NCBI GenBank assembly: GCA_015499995.1
Contig: JADNRV010000098.1
Location: 144,071-208,070 of the forward strand
Length of the DNA stretch: 64,000 nucleotides
Direction of reading: 5' to 3'
DNA from: Flammula alnicola
Taxonomy: Eukaryota > Basidiomycota > Agaricomycetes > Agaricales > Strophariaceae
Shown here: positions 36,080-47,089 of the stretch, piece after piece
Layout: the number at the start of each line of letters is the position of its first letter
Position numbering within the stretch: position 1 is the stretch's first letter
Notes under the pieces: model-generated
What the model saw: only the letters and a program-made list of their open reading frames with translations
Database searches by the model: none
Told to the model about the DNA's origin: nothing
Program-made: the position numbers and the translations under genes

Positions 36080-38264
36080 AAGTCGGATATGAGAAATCCG
36101 CCTCACCGCCTCATGCCCAGACTCCGCCTCATTCTCCGCCTCCTACAATTCTGCTCATTTATGCCAGCTCGGCCTTATGCACATGCCTAACCTTAGAAAC
36201 GTTTGAAATAAGTGGATATCAGCGACCATGGCCTTACAAAATTCACGATCACGACCAAATCACGACTCGATCAGCCGCCTTCAGGCGCGCGTTGTGCAAC
36301 AACCAGATACACTTCTCGTGTCGCATCCTTCAATGCAATGCCCATCGAAAAGCAGAAGGGCTCTCGCGACATCTTTAAGCTTGCAGGCTTTATTCAATAT
36401 GCTTCAAGGCTCAAAAATGTGATCCTGCTTGCCCAAAGTCTTCCCATCTTCCCGACAAGTAAACAGGAGGTTGAGGAGTGCTGGACAGTCGTCAAAGAGC
36501 TTGTGTAGTCAGCGTATATCCTTGATGAAAAGCCCGTGTCAGCTGCATTCAAGGAGCATGACACAGACAAAAGGATTCTGTTCACTGAACTTGTTTCTAC
36601 AGTTCGAAAATTCAATCTATTTATTATTTTGATACCAGCTTTCACCTCGATTTCTACATGAAAAAGGAAAGATGATTCTACTATAAAAATCCTCCCGATA
36701 CCATCCAGATGGCAGATCTTGAAAAAAAAAAAAAGAATAATCGGTCAGACAAGGTAAACTTGAAGACATAGCGAGAGCCGTATACAGCAACTGTATGTTT
36801 AGCCTTCTTGATCACAGCGAGACGCTGTTCCCCCCATAGCACAGATATCTTCCCGAATCTCCTGTTCGCGTGTTGATTGATTCGCGACGATCTGGCGGGT
36901 TTGTGAGACGAATCGAGGATTGGGATGCGTGTTCATGGATAAAGGCGGCTCGCCTACGATTCACATAGGCAAGGGGGAGGAACAACAGGCATTGGACGTG
37001 CTTGACTTGGGTGCACGACAGATTGCGATGCTGTCAGAAGAGTAGGTGGTTGTTGATCTGGCATAGTAACTGATCTAATATTCGAAGGATGAGCCGTCTG
37101 AAGGATGCGGTACCAGAGGCAAAAAGCGCGTGATACGAAGGGGTGAAAACGTTGAAGTTGCTGAAGGGCGTTGACCCTGAGGCAACGGGTAAGCAACCTG
37201 GAAGAAAATCTAGTAACTTGAAGACGCCGACGCGGTCTCTTCAGGCTGATGCAGATTCACTGGACATCCACCTGGGGCCTGGCAATGAGGCGCATAGACA
37301 CCACATTTGACATTGAGACGATGTTTCGTGCACCCCGATACCGCGCATCGACCTTGGACTTCTCTGATAACGGGTGGCTGTAAACTTGTCCTAGTCATAA
37401 GGGCCGGCTGCAGGTAGGTATTGTGAAGCAATTGCTGGGCATGCAGAGGTGGAGAAGGGTGCGGATCCTGGACGAAGCGAAAGAATTGGGCCGTGGGGGT
37501 TTCCAAGGTACCGGAACACTGTGAATCATAGTTTGTGAGCAAAGAGCGATCTCAAGGGTAGATGGAACATACAGAAATACAGAATTTCCCCTCTTTGCCA
37601 TTCTTATCACTCACGGTAATCTTTTGGGGTGAGGAGAATGGTGCAACCTTGATAGTTGAATCACACAAGAGATCCTGACATGGCGGCGAGGACTACATCA
37701 CGCCAGCGGGTATAGACAGATTGATAGCGATGCGAAGAAAGGGCGAGATCTTTATTCATAGAAAATCAGCTCAAGCATCTGCGATAGCAATCACAGCGGA
37801 GCTCACGAAGGCGTTAGTAGATGGCTACATCTGAAATATCTTTACTTGTCAGCAATAGCTAATGGAATAGAGAATGAAACTCACAATAGAATGGGCGGTG
37901 GTCAGCTTATGGTCTAAAAGCACGGGTAATGTTGTAGAGCAGGTGAGGTTGCGCAAGAAGAGATAGAGAACGACGTTGACAACAAACGCATCGTAATCGT
38001 TCACGGTTCCTGGCATGCTCTGCCGCAAGGTCACGTGGGGAAAGAGATCACTAGCCGCTTTGGGCGTTTTGAAGCTTTTCGTACGAGCATCGGGAAAGGT
38101 TGGGTAAATTGGCCCTACGAGAGCTGAATCTATAGTAGATATGTTTGGATATTATGACGATCTATGCAGAATACTCACGGCCAGGGAGAATTCGCCTCTG
38201 AGTGGTCCGGACAAGGTGCCGGAGTCCGGCCTGAGCCGGTGAGGCGGATTTCCCATTTCCGACT
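36080..38264. mobile_element. Possible nested element bounded by imperfect inverted repeats
   Basis: 36,080-36,115 and the reverse complement of 38,231-38,264 share about 30 of 34 bases, core GAAATCCGCCTCACCG. The interval holds minus-strand gene pieces. No target duplication was identified, so the boundaries are tentative. Confidence 0.4.
36954..38123 (-). CDS. Unrecognised gene pieces, including a Cys/His-rich motif protein
   Basis: On the minus strand an exon preceded by an acceptor at about 38,124 reads SALVGPIYPTFPDARTKSF, LFPHVTLRQSMPGTVNDYDA and FVVNVVLYLFLRNLTCSTTL, followed by a GTGAGT donor at about 37,884. Further on (37,542-37,210) another frame has a compact Cys/His motif: CAVSGCTKHRLNVKCGVYAP, then HCQAPGGCPVNLHQ. 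This spacing recalls a putative zinc-binding motif in uncharacterised, often transposon-associated agaric proteins. I could not join the pieces into one gene; they may be two genes or decayed cargo. Confidence 0.35.
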
Positions 38265-38751
38265 TTCTCTGCCCAACTCCCATCTCGCCCACCGCAAGTG
38301 ACAGGAATGCAGCCCCGCCCATACAGCCGTACAGCCGGTGTGATGGATATGAGGACCCAGAAATGGCGAAAGGAGAGGGAAAAGGCTTGACAGAGACGTG
38401 AGAGGTGAAGAGAAGGCCCCACCCAGGTACAAACTCCCACAAAACTGTTTTTGTTGCCCTCGCTCACCCCGTCTTCCAGGAAAAACCATCTCAGATCGAT
38501 ACTGCAGCCGTTGCACCCTCCAAACACAGTACGTCCCCACCCTTCTCTTTTACTCCACATTATACAGGATTGAATGTTGAACATTCGATTTCAGGAGTTT
38601 TGCAACCTCGCCTTAGTCGCCTTGTGCCTGTGGCCTCATCCACTCTGAACCTAATACTGTCCAGGTTGACATTAACACAGCACACGACCCCGGCTGACGA
38701 CGACCACAATGACTCTGCTATCGCCATCCAGCGTCGCCAGCATGACTAACC

Positions 38752-39225
38752 ATGAGGGAGAAGCTTGAGGATCCCACTAGGTACATGGAAAAACCACCCG
38801 CATATACCGTCACTGACCATCGATCTACCTCTGGTTCAGATAGTGTCATAACAATCTGTAAGTTGGTCCACACCTCGCTCATTCTGTGTGCTGCCGCTAA
38901 CTCTTTATCAGCTTTTTTCATGCAGATAGCGTGAGTATGGTCATTAACAGAGGAGCAGCCTTTGCACTCTAGTATATTCCCAATACCGAGGCCATCACCG
39001 CAGATGCATGTTCGTGGTTTTATTACGCACTTGGCGGCAAGATTCGCCCCATCTTTGTACGTTCTTGTGGACAATGTCTTGACATCGAACACAGACTCCT
39101 CATGCTCGCAGCTCTTTTGCCCTCTTTGCCCCGCAGCCCTCACAAATAGCTTTGGAGGGTTAAACTCTGGCCTCTATCTAGTCGCCGGAACAGTGCTAGG
39201 AATAATGCAGAGTGGATCAAGCTGA
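38752..39225 (+). CDS. Hypothetical small spliced frame inside the element
   Basis: ATG 38,752 opens MREKLEDPTRYMEKPPAYTV and DHRSTSGSDSVITI, followed by GTAAGT at about 38,859, a small exon reading SFFMQIA, another GTGAGT donor and a last exon (IFPIPRPSPQMHVRGFITHL ... LYLVAGTVLGIMQSGSS) ending at 39,225. The splice phases are consistent, but no domain is recognised. It may be a captured gene fragment. Confidence 0.3.
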
Positions 39226-39424
39226 GTGGAATGGTTGGTTTAGCAGGTGTGATAGTTTTGCTCTCAGATGGCAGGTAGAATTAGGCTACCGCTCTGTATA
39301 ATGGTTACTACAACTTAATTAAAGTCATTTTCCTTCTATTCTCTTCGAAAATGGCAAAATAAGCTTATTTTAAGAATATCACCGAGACCCATCTAGATTC
39401 TAGAGATGCCTAATCAAAGCAAAG

Positions 39425-39620
39425 ATGGCAAAGACGTGCTTTACAAAGACATCCATATGTCTCTCTGAGATGAAAGTTGTCTTTGAAACATGTCAGTCGT
39501 CTTTCGGAGACATGTACCTTGATATCCAAAGACATGTCGTCTTTGCGTCTTTGGCGTCTTTACGTCTTTGGCGTCTTTACGTTTTGCAAAGACGCCAAAG
39601 ATGCCCAAAGACGGATTGGA
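39425..39620. repeat. Subterminal GTCTTT/AAAGAC repeat cluster, right side
   Basis: About twelve copies of the hexamer GTCTTT or its complement in about 190 bp, including a tandem GTCTTTGGC/GTCTTTACG run followed by an inverted GCAAAGACGCC arm. Mirrors the cluster at 35,350-35,530. Confidence 0.75.
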
Positions 39621-39790
39621 CATTTTCCTGATATTGGCAGTAAGTTTCTTGTAAGTTTCTGTACTTCTTGTATGTTTGTTAGTTGCTAACGTTAGATTAA
39701 AGCGAATTCAAATAGTGGCGAAGACAATACGTAGATTGATAGTGAGGGAATGAATTCGAATAAACACGACGCATGAGTACTATTAAATAC

Positions 39791-39953
39791 GCAGAATATG
39801 AGGCGAGAACATTAAAAAAAGAAAAGAGCGTGACATCGGCCACTGTGACCGGCAAGTCAACCTGTGTCATGACAGGTTATGACTTGCCGGTAACCTCTGT
39901 ATGACTTAACAGGACAACCGGTCGGCCGACTTGACAGTTGAATGTCCGCCGTG
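39791..39953 (-). repeat. Right terminal inverted repeat
   Basis: Reverse complement of 34,669-34,830 with one extra A in the hairpin loop and minor changes in a T-rich run. Ends at the TTA target duplication, about 150 bp upstream of the Argonaute ATG. Confidence 0.9.
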
Positions 39954-40011
39954 TTAACAATGTCAACGTCAATGCTCCATTCGGATCTTTCCGAGTTACC
40001 ACGAGGCAGCG

Positions 40012-40020
40012 TTTATAAAA
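40012..40020 (+). promoter_or_regulatory. Candidate TATA box of the Argonaute gene
   Basis: TTTATAAAA lies about 85 bp upstream of ATG 40,103, between the transposon end and the start codon. A short 5' UTR would follow. Confidence 0.5.
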
Positions 40021-40102
40021 GACGAATTCCCAGGTCGATTCCTTTTCATCTTGAACCACCACCCCATTTCCAAGTTTCTTTCAAAGCGCTTATTTGTCAA
40101 CT

Positions 40103-43100
40103 ATGCCACCACGTATCGCTCCAGGCCGCGGTTCAGGTCCATCCAGAGGGGGTGGACCGACTCGCGGTGGTGGTGCGGGCCGTGGGGGCGTACCCGTTGC
40201 CATTGCGGGTGAGTTCATGCTCTTTATGTATCTATTTTATGAAGTTGTAGTTAAATCGCAAATCGTTCTTTCTGCCTTTCAAAGCTCATGTGCAGACAGT
40301 TGGTGTAAGACGCCCAGGATATGGAACTGGGGGGAAAGTGGTCAACACAATTGTCAATGCTTTTCCGGTTACTATCCCAGACGGCATTAAATACCATTAT
40401 GACGGTCAGTGTGTAAGATCTTTTTGCTTGATTGCTGAATCTTAATGTAGTTGGCTCTTATGTAGTTGGTGAGCGATTATTGCAGAACTCAAAATCTCTC
40501 TTTCTTATTTATGACTCGGTTTAGATATCGTGCCGGACAAACTCCCTGCAAGGCTCAATATGGTTCTCTTTGATAGACTCCAGAATGTCGTAGCAACACA
40601 GGTGTTCAGTGCACCTGCCATCTACGATGGCCGTAAAAATGCTTTCACCACGTACAGGTTGCCATTAGGACCCGATTCGGCTCAGGTAAAGTTGTAAACT
40701 ATTTTCATGTAAATCCATTGACTAAATTTGTTCGCTAGTTTGACGTCACGCTTGAGCGCGACGGACCATCCGATCGGCCTCCAAAGATCTACAAGATAAA
40801 ATTGACGAAGGTCGCAGAAATCAATATGGAGTAAGTCGTAGTCGAGTTTGCCAGTTCTGATAAATGCTTACTTTTTGAAAGGGTTCTCCACCGTTTCATC
40901 GCCGGACAACAAACACAAGACAATCCAGTTCTCACAGGTATCACGGTGAGTTCCCATCCAATATGGTCCCTATCACTTTATTTAATACCTGTAATAGCTT
41001 CTCAACATAGTCATTCGCATGGAGCCAAATTTGAAGCATCCATTTAACGTCCGATCGTTCTTCACGGAAAGAGGAAAGCGCGCGATTGGAGGAGGCCTCG
41101 AGTTATGGCGCGGATATTTCCAATCGATCCGCCCATCGCAAAACTTCATGTATATAAACTTGGATATCTCGACTGGCGTCATGTACAAGGCCGGTCCGCT
41201 CCTCAGCCTTTGCCTGGATTATTTAAATCAGAAGAATCCCAACGCTCTGTCTCCAAGGACCAGGCCTCCGCTTCCAGATCGTGAAAGGTTACGCTTGCAG
41301 CGCTTCATTTCCGGCATGCGGGTGACCACCAAATACACAGGACGCACGAAAACTCTTGTTATCAAGAGGCTGACCTCTGAGAGCGCAAGCTCCATTATGT
41401 TCTCGATGAGACAAGGTGGACCGAGTATTTCTGTCGCGGATTATTTCAAGAAACACTTGAATATGCCTTTGAAGTTCCCGGATGTCATTTGTATCGAGGT
41501 ATTCAACTTCTTTTGCATTTCGCGGAAATATCTCGAACAACTCCCTTTTCACAGGTTGGATCTGCTGGCGCCATGATTCCTCTGGAGCTCTGCGAGGTAC
41601 CCCCTGGCCAGATCATGCGCAAGCAGATTCCTGCGGACAAGACAAATGACATGGTAGAATTCTCGAAGCTTAGGCCCTCTGAACGCTTGGCGAGCATCCG
41701 AGCTGGCCTTGAGGTAAGTACTTGGTGGTATTCAATGGAGATGTACACTGTCCTTATTTGTGTGGCTTCAGGTTCTGCAATATGGACAAAGCCCGTATAT
41801 CCGCGAGTTTGGCATGGACATCACGCAAACTCCGATTTCCGTCAAATCACGGGTTCTACCCACCCCGGCTCTGCGCTACGGCCAAGGGAGCAGAGAGAGT
41901 ACCATCGTGAGTTTCTTTCATGAGGATATGCAATGAAATACAATTTAATCCTTTCTAGAAACCTGCCAACGGTCAATGGAACATGTTCGCCCTGTTTTGT
42001 TATGCCGGAGACATATTCACTGATTCTCGTTGTTTAGGCGCGATAAGATGTTCTACAGGCCTTCTATGCTTAAGACATGGGCGATCGTTATATACGAGAG
42101 TCAAGGGCGATTCAACCAAGCTGCTGCACAGGAAATGGCTACTTCATTCTGCGCCGGCGCGCGGAGTGTAGGTAAGGAACCTGATCTCTCGATAACTGTG
42201 AACTTGTGCTGATTTCGTACGCGGCACAGGTATGCCAGTTGAAGACCAACGACCCCTTATTTTCTGGGAGAACGGCAGTGGGAATATCGGAGAGGTCCGT
42301 GCTATGTTTATATACGCGAAAACATATTGAACGAAAGCATTTTCAGCATTTGAAGAAGGCTGGAAAGGCTTGCGTTGATGCGGGCAAGGGTCCCCCAAAT
42401 CTCATAGTTGTTGTTTTACCAGAAGGTGGCAACCAGATCTACACAGCTGTAAAACAGTGCGCAGTAATTTTCAACATTACCTCTGCCCAACCTTGCTGAT
42501 GGAATTAACATTTTTAGCTTCGGGACGTGACGGTAAATATTGGGAAAGCGATATCTGATATCCTGATCTAATCTTTGGCATTACCAGATGGGTGTTGCGA
42601 CGCAGTGCCTGAAATCCATGAAATGCAGGGGTGCCAAAATGCAGTACTGGGCCAACGTCATGCTGAAGTATGTCTGTCCCTCTGATCAATGTACCAAAGG
42701 TCTCACTACAGTTTCTATAGGGTCAACGTGAAATTAGGCGGCATCAATGCCATTTTAGATAACTCTCCTTTGAACGACCCGAACAATCCTACCATCGTGA
42801 TGGGTGCGTGTCTGTAATGCAAGGAGTCTCGCTACTAGGCTTGATACTGATACATCGCGCTTCCTCGCCAAATTTCCAGGTGCCGACGTCATACACCCTG
42901 CTCCTGGTGCTGAAGGCCGCCCCTCGTTCACCAGTCTCGTGTCCAGCGTGGACATCAACACTGCTAAATATGTCTCAACCAGCTGTGTCCAGACTGGCCG
43001 ACAAGAGATCATCAGCGACCTAGAAACAATGTGCAAGGTATAACATCTTACTCCCTTTTTGTAATTGGTGCTCAGAATGCATGTTCTAGTCTGCTTTAAC

Positions 43101-44269
43101 CAAGTACAATGGCTACGGAAACGCTTTTGAAAAGGGAAGACGTACACTTTCTCGTTTGATTTTCTATCGAGGTCAATTTTTCTTTCTTCCATCCCCTTTT
43201 TTTGCAACTTTTTCTCAATGGGATGTTCTCAGACGGCGTTTCTGAAGGCCAATTTGCACACGTTCTTGAGAAGGGTGCGCCATACTCTAATTACGCTTAC
43301 ATGGGACAGTAACCAATTAGCTTTTTCGTTACATTTTGGTAGAATTACCGATGATCAAGCGTACGTTGGGGGACTGGCTTGCATCGCTGCATGACTTACT
43401 AACCTGTCATCCACAACAGAGGCTTGCCAAGATATGAAAGTGAACCCGAAGATCACACTGATCATTGTTGGTAAAAGGCATCATATACGGTGAACTTGTC
43501 ACGTTGATTCTAATATTCATTCATTTTCTAAGTTATTTTCCGATAGCATGTTCCCACAGAATGAACGCGACGGGGATAAAAGTGGGAATTGCCAGGCTGG
43601 CACTACCATCGACGAAGGCCTTGGGCACCCGACGGAGTTCGATTACTATCAGTTGACCCACGGTGGATTGTTGGGAACGAGCAGGCCTGCTCATTATTCT
43701 GTGGGTCTTGACGCTTCATTCGAGACGACATCATTACTTAATTAATTCACTTTCCTTACAGGTCATCTACGATGTAAGCAACATTGAACTGACTTTTTTA
43801 CAATGACTGATTTAGTTATTTTGATCCATAGGATAACAAATTCTCGTGAGCTGGTCATCTCCACCAATGTGATGTCACTGACGTCAATGTTTAGAGCCGA
43901 TGCTATGCAGAACCTTTCATTCGCATTGTGCCATGTTTATGCGCGTGCGACTCGCTCAGTGTCAATCCCGGCTCCTGTTTACTGTAGGCCTACATTGCGA
44001 TTTTTTTCTTTCAAATTCTCATTTTCTTCACATTAAACAGACGCAGATATCGTTTGTTCTCGGGCCAAGAATCATTACGCCCCAGGAAGCGACCTCGACC
44101 TGTCAGAAACAGCGACACAAACAAGCTCGCATGCTGAAAGTCAGCTCCAGGCATTCAAACAAGGGTATAAGCCTCTTAACCCGAAGATGGAGAACTTGAT
44201 GTATTTCATGGTGCACAAATTTACCTCTACATCGGTTTCGTGGATACTGAGCACAGTCATACATAGTGA
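40103..44269 (+). CDS. AGO: Argonaute (RNA-silencing effector, QDE-2/AGO1-like)
   Basis: A many-exon gene starting [20 protein letters not shown] (RGG-rich N-terminus). It has the N domain, a PAZ region ([20 protein letters not shown]), MID ([26 protein letters not shown] with 5'-phosphate-binding Tyr and Lys) and PIWI. The catalytic tetrad appears complete as DEDD: Asp in MGADVIHP, Glu in [10 protein letters not shown], Asp in [11 protein letters not shown] and Asp in [15 protein letters not shown], where animal AGO2 has His; Asp here is known from Kluyveromyces Ago. The enzyme should bind small RNAs and be able to slice. The usual C-terminus YFM is reached at 44,207. A candidate last intron (GTGCAC...CATAG, 44,208-44,266) would place TGA directly after it; without splicing the frame runs on to 44,420. 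Confidence 0.93.
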
Positions 44270-44424
44270 ACGCCATGGCCCGATATCAACATCGAATTGC
44301 GGGGCGGTCGTTCGGCTGCCTGAGACTTTGTTGTTTCTCTCTTTTTCCCTTCAAATTGTACATATGCTGTCACCGTTTAGTCCCTATGCTCGCAATGCTG
44401 TCGCTGTTCCTTACGGGTGATCCT

Positions 44425-45147
44425 GGCCCTTTGTTTTTGTAATTCTAAGAGTAGGCAGGCAATAGGCAGGAAACCAATGTCATTGAAAAGTTTATTTGTT
44501 GACATATATCATCAACATACCTCAGGATGCCTTTGACACAGATGCTTCCTCCAGACATTCATAACAGCCAATTCCAGGAAATAGTAGGAGTATTAGAGAG
44601 TGTGAAGCCTGTTAGGCCGTGTAAATGCCCTTGGAGCAGGGGCCCGGTTTCTTTCTGTCCGAGCACCGGATGCCAGACATCAGAGGACCCCTGAAAGTGT
44701 TGATGTCAGTAGATCCCCATTCTGTCAAAATCTAGCGAAATTTTGAGCAAACTTGAAAGTGTTGATTTTCCGGACAGTCTGTGCAGGGCAAGTGCAGGGA
44801 GTCGGTGTGGCTTATCCAAATCCCGTCCAAATCCTGGCAAAGTCGAGGAGACTCGAATTCCGGAATGCTTGGAAACTGACTTGTGTCCTAGCAGCCAGAT
44901 GCAAGAAAAGTGAAATTCGCGTGCCAAAGTTCATTTTCTAGTAAGTACATGCAACTGTCACGGGTCCTGACTCCTGCATGCCTGACATTCTGTAGCCGGT
45001 TTGGAACAGTCTTTCCGCAACACGAAATTTCCCCGCATGTTCATTGCGGATTTTAAAAAGCTAGGAGTCATGGCCCCGGATAATGGACCTCCCGTCCACC
45101 ACAACCTTACCGGCAACAATCGATTTTTCAACTGACGTTGTAGAGCG
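44425..45147. other. Intergenic, no gene seen
   Basis: 3' flank of Argonaute and 5' flank of the thioesterase. A short direct repeat TGAAAGTGTTGAT occurs near 44,693 and 44,754. Confidence 0.35.
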
Positions 45148-45955
45148 ATGGTCGGCCCACTCACAGACGAGAAACTCGACGTGTCCCAAGTAGCAGGCAA
45201 CGCGTCTGAGGAGATAAAACGTCTCCTCGGCGATGCACACGCGTTCTACGCGAGTTTCTCGAAGCCTGGACAACAGTTATTGAATATCTTCGCGAGTGCA
45301 ATAGAGAAGAGGATGAAGGTCACAGAGTGTCTATCATACAGAAAGCTGAGGAGCCAAACAAGCTGGAGGGAAGGGCGGTTATAGAAATCGAGGTGTCTGA
45401 AGGTGATTTATACGCGATTGTACCTCGCAGCCTGAAGGATGCTCAAAATGGATTTTTGCTATAGATATGGTGAACGGCAGTGGAAATATCCACGGAGGAT
45501 GCTCGGCATACCTGATCGACATGTCGGTGCTCCATCTTGCTTGTGACTCGCGCTGACATTTGCTACTGCTATTCAGGGCTTCGTCTTTTGCGCTTGCAGC
45601 CTTAAGCTTGCATGAAACGGGCAAGTTGCATCCCAGCGTATCGCAAGCGCTGAACGTCGTGTACCACTCTCCAGCTGGAATGTACGTCCTTTGAGGATTA
45701 CTCCAAAGTCTGGAAGCTCATGCAAACTCCTAGAGGCGAGAAATTGCGCTTGGTTAACACAACTTTGACAGTCGGGAAAAGGGCAGAGTCGGTTCGAACC
45801 GAGGTACGTATGCAAGGTTTGGGGGTAATCGCATAACTGCTGAGATTCTTTTTGTCTCTTCATTTTAGATTTGGAATATAACACACCGTCGGCTCGTAGC
45901 AACAGGAGTACATATCAAAATGGTGCCTTCTCCACCACCGAAACCGGCCCTATAA
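45148..45955 (+). CDS. PaaI/ACOT13-type hotdog thioesterase with one apparent frameshift
   Basis: ATG 45,148 opens MVGPLTDEKLDVSQVAGNAS and SFSKPG, then FASAIEKRMKVTECLSYRK, which matches the basidiomycete family. At about 45,343 the frame shifts as if one G were missing, and continues AEEPNKLEGRAVIEIEVSE. Introns then join DMVNGSGN, the hotdog motif IHGGCSAYLIDM, ASSFALAALSLHETGK, SQALNVVYHSPAGIG, GEKLRLVNTTLTVGKRAES and IWNITHRRLVATGVHIKMVP to the stop at 45,953-45,955. Such proteins hydrolyse acyl-CoA thioesters. The frameshift makes this a pseudogene unless it is a sequence error; everything else is well preserved. Confidence 0.75.
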
Positions 45956-46333
45956 CGTCGCGCCATGATTGTGATGCCCTGGCGGCCAGCTTTCGGACAG
46001 CAGCTGAGCGTAGGAAGCTAGATACCCATTGATGAGATAGACACGGAGCGTAGGCCCATGCTTAGGTTGCCTCCAGCAGATAGAGCATGCAGCCTTTAAT
46101 CCTTCCTAAACCTGCTTTCCTTTCTTCGAAGGCCATGAATCCTTCAAACGAGATATTGAGACGATATCCGCCTGCATTCAGAGCCTACGATGCAATTTAA
46201 TGAACGCAAAGAAGGCCTACAGTCGTTGAGGCCGAGGCTCAAAGCCTCCAAAACCTGCTCCTCCTTGGCCATCGTTGGGTTGTTTCCGCGACCTATGATG
46301 TGGACGGGGACTCGGATAGGTAATCCATCTGTT

Positions 46334-47089
46334 TCAAATGCGACTTTTGACTCCCTATTGATTGTGTTAGTGCAATTAAATAAACAAAATGAAAAAATTT
46401 GCCTTACAAGTTTCAGGACTTCGTCTTCTAATGCTCGTACTTCGGCCTCTAGTTTCTCTCTTTGTCTCGTTAATGTTTGCAGTCGACGAGCTTCAAGCTT
46501 CTGCACAGCAGTTGTTCCGGTAGCCGTCGGTGGCCTGCTCTTAGCACTTTCGATCTTCAAATAACGGCGTTGTTAGCGAATCGTCCCTAGTTCACGAACT
46601 GCTGATTACCTTTGTCTGTAGCACATTCTCGTTTTTCTCCAAAGCAGCGAGACCTTGCTCAGCGCGTTCAATGAGTTCCGTTATGGCAGGTTCGATTTCG
46701 TCTGCCAGTGCGGACTTATATCGTTTCACGGTGTCTTCATTCACAAGTAAGAAAACCTAATGAAGTCAACCTTGAACTCTCTTGTCGGACGGTGAAGTCA
46801 TGGTGTACATACCCTCTCATTCTGCAATATCTTGGTCATGCGCGGCAGATCTTTCGTGCCATTACAAAGGAGAACTTGTGCTTCATATGCCTAAGAGAAC
46901 TTCTTTGAAAAATCGCTGGGCTTAATATCAATACTCCGTACACACCTCTTCGCAACAATCTTCCATTGACATCACGCACTCCTCCAAGTCTGGTGGACAT
47001 CGGGCTTGGATATCCCCAATGTATTGCTCCGGGCCACTCGCGAAGATGGATTCTCTGGCTTTTAGGTTTGCGCGAGATAGGCGGGACAT
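46334..47089 (-). CDS. SPC19: DASH complex subunit SPC19
   Basis: Minus-strand gene from ATG 47,089. The N-terminus MSRLSRANLKARESIFASGP and CPPDLEECVMSMEDCCEEAY is the hallmark of Spc19, followed by LLCNGTKDLPRMTKILQNER, VFLLVNEDTVKRYKSALADE and IEPAITELIERAEQGL, then a coiled coil (RLQTLTRQREKLEAEVRAL EDEV). Spc19 is a subunit of the DASH/Dam1 ring that couples kinetochores to microtubules. With the GTAAGG intron near 46,405 spliced, the protein ends shortly after the coiled coil at 46,334; an alternative acceptor could extend the frame to 46,144. Introns separate the first exons near 46,940 and 46,780. Confidence 0.85.

Larger units (their letters stand above)
34669..39953. mobile_element. 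Non-autonomous DNA transposon with about 162 bp terminal inverted repeats and TTA target duplication
   Basis: The sequence at 34,669-34,830 recurs as the reverse complement at 39,791-39,953, with a one-base indel and a few mismatches confined mostly to a T-rich run. Both ends begin CACGGCGGACATTC and both are flanked directly by TTA (34,666-34,668 and 39,954-39,956). A 3 bp duplication, ends starting CAC and subterminal GTCTTT repeat clusters resemble the CACTA/CMC superfamily, but I see no transposase in the 5.3 kb interior. Gene-like fragments and a possible nested repeat pair lie inside. The left end is 165 bp past the gephyrin-type gene and the right end about 150 bp before the Argonaute start codon. 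Confidence 0.82.

Noticed and set aside
34669..39953. Starship-type giant element
   Set aside because: Far too small, has long inverted termini, and no tyrosine recombinase (captain) frame is present.
43465..43745. Separate small genes within the Argonaute locus
   Set aside because: They are exons and introns of the PIWI region ([20 protein letters not shown] and [18 protein letters not shown] segments).
45785..45805. GGTTCGAACC resembling a tRNA B box
   Set aside because: It lies inside the thioesterase coding exon, with no A box at the right distance and no cloverleaf.
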